Part shown: positions 62,001-64,000 of the stretch, in pieces | Position numbering within the stretch: position 1 is the first letter of the stretch | Layout of the letters: each line of letters begins with the position of its first letter | Assembly: GCA_017526745.1 (NCBI GenBank) | Contig: JAFXQX010000030.1 | Location: forward strand, 37,277-101,276 | Direction of reading: 5' to 3' | Origin: Lachnospiraceae bacterium | GTDB taxonomy: Bacteria; Bacillota; Clostridia; Lachnospirales; Lachnospiraceae | DNA length: 64,000 nucleotides | The notes under the pieces: model-generated | What the model saw: the letters and a program-made list of their open reading frames with translations, nothing else | What the model was told of the DNA's origin: nothing | The model's database searches: none | Made by a program: the position numbers and the translations under genes

Positions 62001-62655
62001 GGAGCAGCTCGCATTCCACGTTATCGGAGACGTCGTTATACTCGTACTTGGTCCTGTCGACGGAATAGGTGACCGGACGCTTCTTGTTGATCGCTACGAG
62101 AAAATCATCCACAGCCTGGGGATCGCCCTTTTTATTGGACAGACCCCTGTACTTGTCATAGTGGATCCTGTCGTTTCCTCCGAACACTCTTGAAAAAACG
62201 GGCGAATAGAACAGGTCTACGGCTTCATTCCAGTTGAGCTGAGCCTGGTTCGTGAAATGGAAAAGGTTGCGGACGCTTCCGAGCGATCCCTGGACTATGC
62301 CGTAGGATATGGAGAAAACAAAGGGGAGATAATACTCTCCGGCGTTACTGACAACCTGGATATCCCCCTTTACGACATCGCCGCTCTCCAGTCCCGTCGA
62401 ATCAAACACATAATGGATCGAAGCCTCGCTTGCCTCCTCCACGTGATCGTTCCTGCAGACCAGCCTCATGCTCGACGTGTATATTGTTGCGGTAAATTCC
62501 CTTCCGTCTTCGGAAGAAAGCACGAAGTTGCCCTCATACAGCTGTCCCTGCGGCATGTCTGCTTCGATCTTGGCTGTGGAGAACAATAGTTTCCCGCAGT
62601 CGTAATCGAAGAAACCGTCAGCACACCTGTCGATCACGCTTCGCACCTTATTCAC
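59086..62655 (-). CDS. DUF5717 protein, very large alpha-solenoid
   Basis: A 1189-residue protein, first gene of its operon. Residues about 1-300 are beta-rich, with two or three Ig-like or BACON-like domains (QLYEGNFVLSSEDGREFTAT, IDVTVSSDVDFIRIDKEKLG). Residues about 300-1150 are a long helical repeat region, TPR-like (VSRLYQAQLLVVQRRENEAQ, KYMTRRGMFEKAYEIMSIYG). No signal peptide or membrane segment is seen, so it is probably cytosolic. The GTG at 62655 is used as start; GTG at 62646 fits the AAAGGCGG site better. The family is known, but not its function. Confidence 0.83.
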   Translation of the reverse strand: MNKVRSVIDRCADGFFDYDCGKLLFSTAKIEADMPQGQLYEGNFVLSSEDGREFTATIYTSSMRLVCRNDHVEEASEASIHYVFDSTGLESGDVVKGDIQVVSNAGEYYLPFVFSISYGIVQGSLGSVRNLFHFTNQAQLNWNEAVDLFYSPVFSRVFGGNDRIHYDKYRGLSNKKGDPQAVDDFLVAINKKRPVTYSVDRTKYEYNDVSDNVECELLLHKSTWGNIDVTVSSDVDFIRIDKEKLGPSDFVGNDHMLKFTIIGDNLHEGRNFGSIIIKSAHDEKSITIIARHRARVSAKRVERREKRNLTLRLMRQYIDFRMKKTNVGSWVRESMKVVERMNALDDKNPVSRLYQAQLLVVQRRENEAQWVLEHVENEMNIAECPARVRAYFMYLRTLINRDDDYINDTAAKVNELLEAEPKSFEILWTLLYLDEDLADNATRKISLIENMYENGCKSPIMYIEAYNFFVANTEKLSKLSSFEIQVLLFAAKLGVMDAEVMKQLLYLAGKQREFDPLLYKLLSMCYELNPDDEVIEVVATLLIKGNVSGPKYFFWFDKAVRMQLRITKLYEYFMYSVPADYDALIPKAVLMYFGFRNDMNYHRIALLYANLIEHKREYADTYDTYREHMQVFAVEQIEQEHIDGNLARIYEDVLFLEMIKPEMARHLAKILFAHEVKIDDPHAKNVILIQSQFEGEMSFPVENGYAYPTIYSGDYILFTEDKSQNRTMIDPGRVRKLLNEAVYIQAIRYYVLDNVYFDMYLCEGRKHYVTVDDTNVEFCRELAESELVSEYYKRDIRMALIQYYYDNDSVTTLDEFLLNMNIRVLNAKDRATVVKYMTRRGMFEKAYEIMSIYGTEDIAAKDCVGVCAHMIQEKDRIPDNLLIKLCYYAFANGKYDEVLLRYLVEHFNGLTKQLRNIWKAARDFEIDTFPLMERLIIQMLYTHTTVGEKEEIFEEYSRNATGTKVQLAYLSYCSFEYFAKERLTDERVFNHITELYRLGERVNDACKLALLKYYSEDGVKRTEKVKSMLKDFLVDFMHRNTYFKFFGRYVDLVPEISDYMDKTIIEYRTNPNYRVMLHYILENGQDIDESYHTEEMRNMFGGVFTREFILFFGENLQYYITEEQNGKEVLTASDSLSVSDTSDTRIESRYTMLNDMVVSRTVKDENTLLDIMREYVEADAFAHKVFKLR

Positions 62656-62687
62656 CGCCTTTCTTTTGGATTTTCTAACGAGATTTT

Positions 62688-62749
62688 TTGACGCGAACAG
62701 CCATGAAGTGATATACTTTGGGCATCATCGCATACCAAATAAGTATATC
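62688..62749. promoter_or_regulatory. Promoter and inverted-repeat operator between DUF5717 operon and PLP enzyme gene
   Basis: Plus strand TTGACG (62688-62693), 18-base spacer, TATACT (62712-62717). The -10 lies in the left arm of a perfect 9-bp inverted repeat GATATACTT (62710-62718) and AAGTATATC (62741-62749), spaced by 22 bases. The right arm could serve the divergent operon. A repressor site is plausible. Confidence 0.45.
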
Positions 62750-62776
62750 AAAATTACAGGGCAGGTGCAATAAAAG

Positions 62777-63874
62777 ATGGCAAGGCAGACAGACGCTTTT
62801 CACGGAAGTGACCTCGAAAAAATCGAGCAGATATACGGGATAAAAAAAGAGGATATCGTAAGCTTTTCGGCCAACGTAAATCCGCTCGGAGCATCACCTC
62901 TGATGAAACGGGAACTCGCCCTTCGTCTTGATGTCATATCATCCTATCCGGACAGGGATTACACGCGCCTTCGCCAGGTCATCGCCGATCACTGTAAAAC
63001 AGTACCCGAATACATCCTTGTCGGAAACGGTTCGACGGAGCTGATCACCTTGTTCATCAGGAGCATCGCACCGAAGAAAGCGATGCTGATCGGACCCACC
63101 TATTCCGAATACGAGCGCGAGCTGTCACTCGACGGCGGAAGGAGCGCATATTTTGCCCTTAAGGAAGAGGACGGGTTCATCCTCGATACCCCATCTCTTC
63201 TGTCAACTCTCGACAACTCCTATGACATGCTCATCATATGCAATCCTAATAACCCGACCTCGTCGGCGGTAACTGTCGATAACATGAGTCTGATACTTGA
63301 CAGGTGCCGGGCGCTCGGGATATTTGTCCTTGTTGATGAGACATACATGGAATTTGCCAAAGAGCAGGATAAGTATTCGGCAATACCGCTTGTGGCTGAA
63401 TATGACAACCTCTGTCTTCTTCGCGGTGTATCAAAGTTCTTTGCTGCTCCGGGATTAAGACTCGGTTACGCCATATGCGGTAACATGCGGCTGATGAAGG
63501 AGATCGCAAAGAACAAGGATCCCTGGACCGTAAGCTCGGTCGCCGAGACGGCTGGACAGTTGATGTTTACCGACAGCAAATACATCGAAGATACAAAGAA
63601 CCTGATCTTTTCGGAACGTGACCGCGTGTGCCGTGCGCTTCGCGAGATACCTGGCCTTAAGGTATATGATCCGATCGCAAACTTTGTCCTTTGCCGCATA
63701 ACAAAAGAGAACGTCGATGCCGACATTCTCTTTGACAAAGCGATCAGGCAAAACATGATGATCCGCAACTGTTCTTCATTTACGTTTCTTGACAACAAAT
63801 ACTTCCGTATCTGCTTCATGAACCCTTCCGACAACGACCGCCTGCTGGCACTTATCCGTGACGTGATGTCGTGA
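62777..63874 (+). CDS. PLP-dependent aminotransferase-fold enzyme (CobD/HisC-like)
   Basis: A 365-residue fold-type I PLP enzyme. The N-terminus DAFHGSDLEKIEQIYGIKKE followed by FSANVNPLGASP resembles threonine-phosphate decarboxylase CobD, while the overall motif set also fits histidinol-phosphate aminotransferase. The PLP lysine is in LLRGVSKFFAAPGLRLGYAI near residue 225; LVGNGSTELITLF, IICNPNNPTS and FVLVDETYMEF complete the site. No cobalamin or histidine genes are near, so the substrate is open. An AGGTG site ten bases before ATG 62777 is modest. Confidence 0.85.
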   Translation: MARQTDAFHGSDLEKIEQIYGIKKEDIVSFSANVNPLGASPLMKRELALRLDVISSYPDRDYTRLRQVIADHCKTVPEYILVGNGSTELITLFIRSIAPKKAMLIGPTYSEYERELSLDGGRSAYFALKEEDGFILDTPSLLSTLDNSYDMLIICNPNNPTSSAVTVDNMSLILDRCRALGIFVLVDETYMEFAKEQDKYSAIPLVAEYDNLCLLRGVSKFFAAPGLRLGYAICGNMRLMKEIAKNKDPWTVSSVAETAGQLMFTDSKYIEDTKNLIFSERDRVCRALREIPGLKVYDPIANFVLCRITKENVDADILFDKAIRQNMMIRNCSSFTFLDNKYFRICFMNPSDNDRLLALIRDVMS

Positions 63875-63879
63875 AACAA

Positions 63880-64000
63880 GGGACTGAGACAGGGGGACAG
63901 AGACTGAGACAGGGGGACGGGGCCGAAGTGGACCTGGGGGACGGGGTTAGTGGACCATTTTCGAAAGCAGGCGCTGAAAATGGTCCACTAACCCCGTCCC
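63880..64000. repeat. REP-like tandem units and a 25-bp perfect palindrome at the window edge
   Basis: Two GGGACTGAGACAGGGGGAC-like units (63884-63918) are followed by a perfect inverted repeat: 25-base arms at 63938-63962 and 63976-64000 with a 13-base loop. The arms begin GGGACGGGGTTAGTGGACCA. The word GAGACAGGGGGACGG is shared with 1001-1015. The palindrome could extend further, since its edge coincides with the end of the window. Confidence 0.8.

Overview
The window looks like a chromosomal segment of a low-to-mid GC Firmicute, most likely a Lachnospiraceae-type Clostridia (inference). Reasons: strong AGGAGG ribosome sites with frequent GTG/TTG starts, DUF5716/DUF5717 genes, KtrAB, YitT, YfhO and a clostridial PssA/Psd pair. 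No tRNA, rRNA, CRISPR array, prophage or complete insertion sequence was seen.

Layout. 1-8.5 kb holds housekeeping genes: a partial guaA that starts directly at the ATP-pyrophosphatase domain, azlCD, and a phosphatidylethanolamine operon (yitT, flippase-like gene, pssA, psd) divergent from ugd, then a lone archaeal-type ATPase. 8.6-34.7 kb is one long minus-strand glycan locus of 21 tightly packed genes: glycosyltransferases of several families, methyltransferases, a C-methyltransferase/3,5-epimerase/reductase trio for a branched deoxysugar, an AsnB-type amidotransferase, and rare multidomain enzymes. Sixteen of the 21 carry the same kind of small Rossmann-like module, at the N-terminus, at the C-terminus or alone. 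wecB and a Septu (PtuA/PtuB) defence pair lie just upstream and probably in the same transcription direction.

38.2-45.7 kb is an accessory island: intact and decayed PD-(D/E)XK nuclease genes, 217-bp direct repeats, three copies of a two-hairpin element, two copies of a 41-residue membrane peptide each faced by a strong antisense promoter (type I toxin-antitoxin layout), an unknown two-gene cassette, a divergent XRE regulator/unknown pair with interlocked promoters, and a double-glycine-leader-like peptide.

45.7-52.9 kb returns to core-like genes: ferredoxin-GNAT fusion, UDP-glucuronate 4-epimerase, SIS isomerase, ktrA, ktrB, a WYL regulator, VanZ, a HAD phosphatase and a PilZ protein. 52.9-62.7 kb is a five-gene operon (DUF5717, DUF5716 actin-like, helical-repeat protein, coiled-coil membrane protein, YfhO) that looks like an uncharacterised envelope system. 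The window ends with a CobD/HisC-like PLP enzyme and a large palindrome related to others near 1.0 and 2.2 kb.

How parts fit: Ugd and the 4-epimerase can supply UDP-GlcA/GalA, AsnB may amidate a uronic acid, WecB supplies UDP-ManNAc, and the glycosyltransferases would assemble a cell-surface glycan. No flippase, ABC exporter, polymerase or initiating transferase for it lies in the window.
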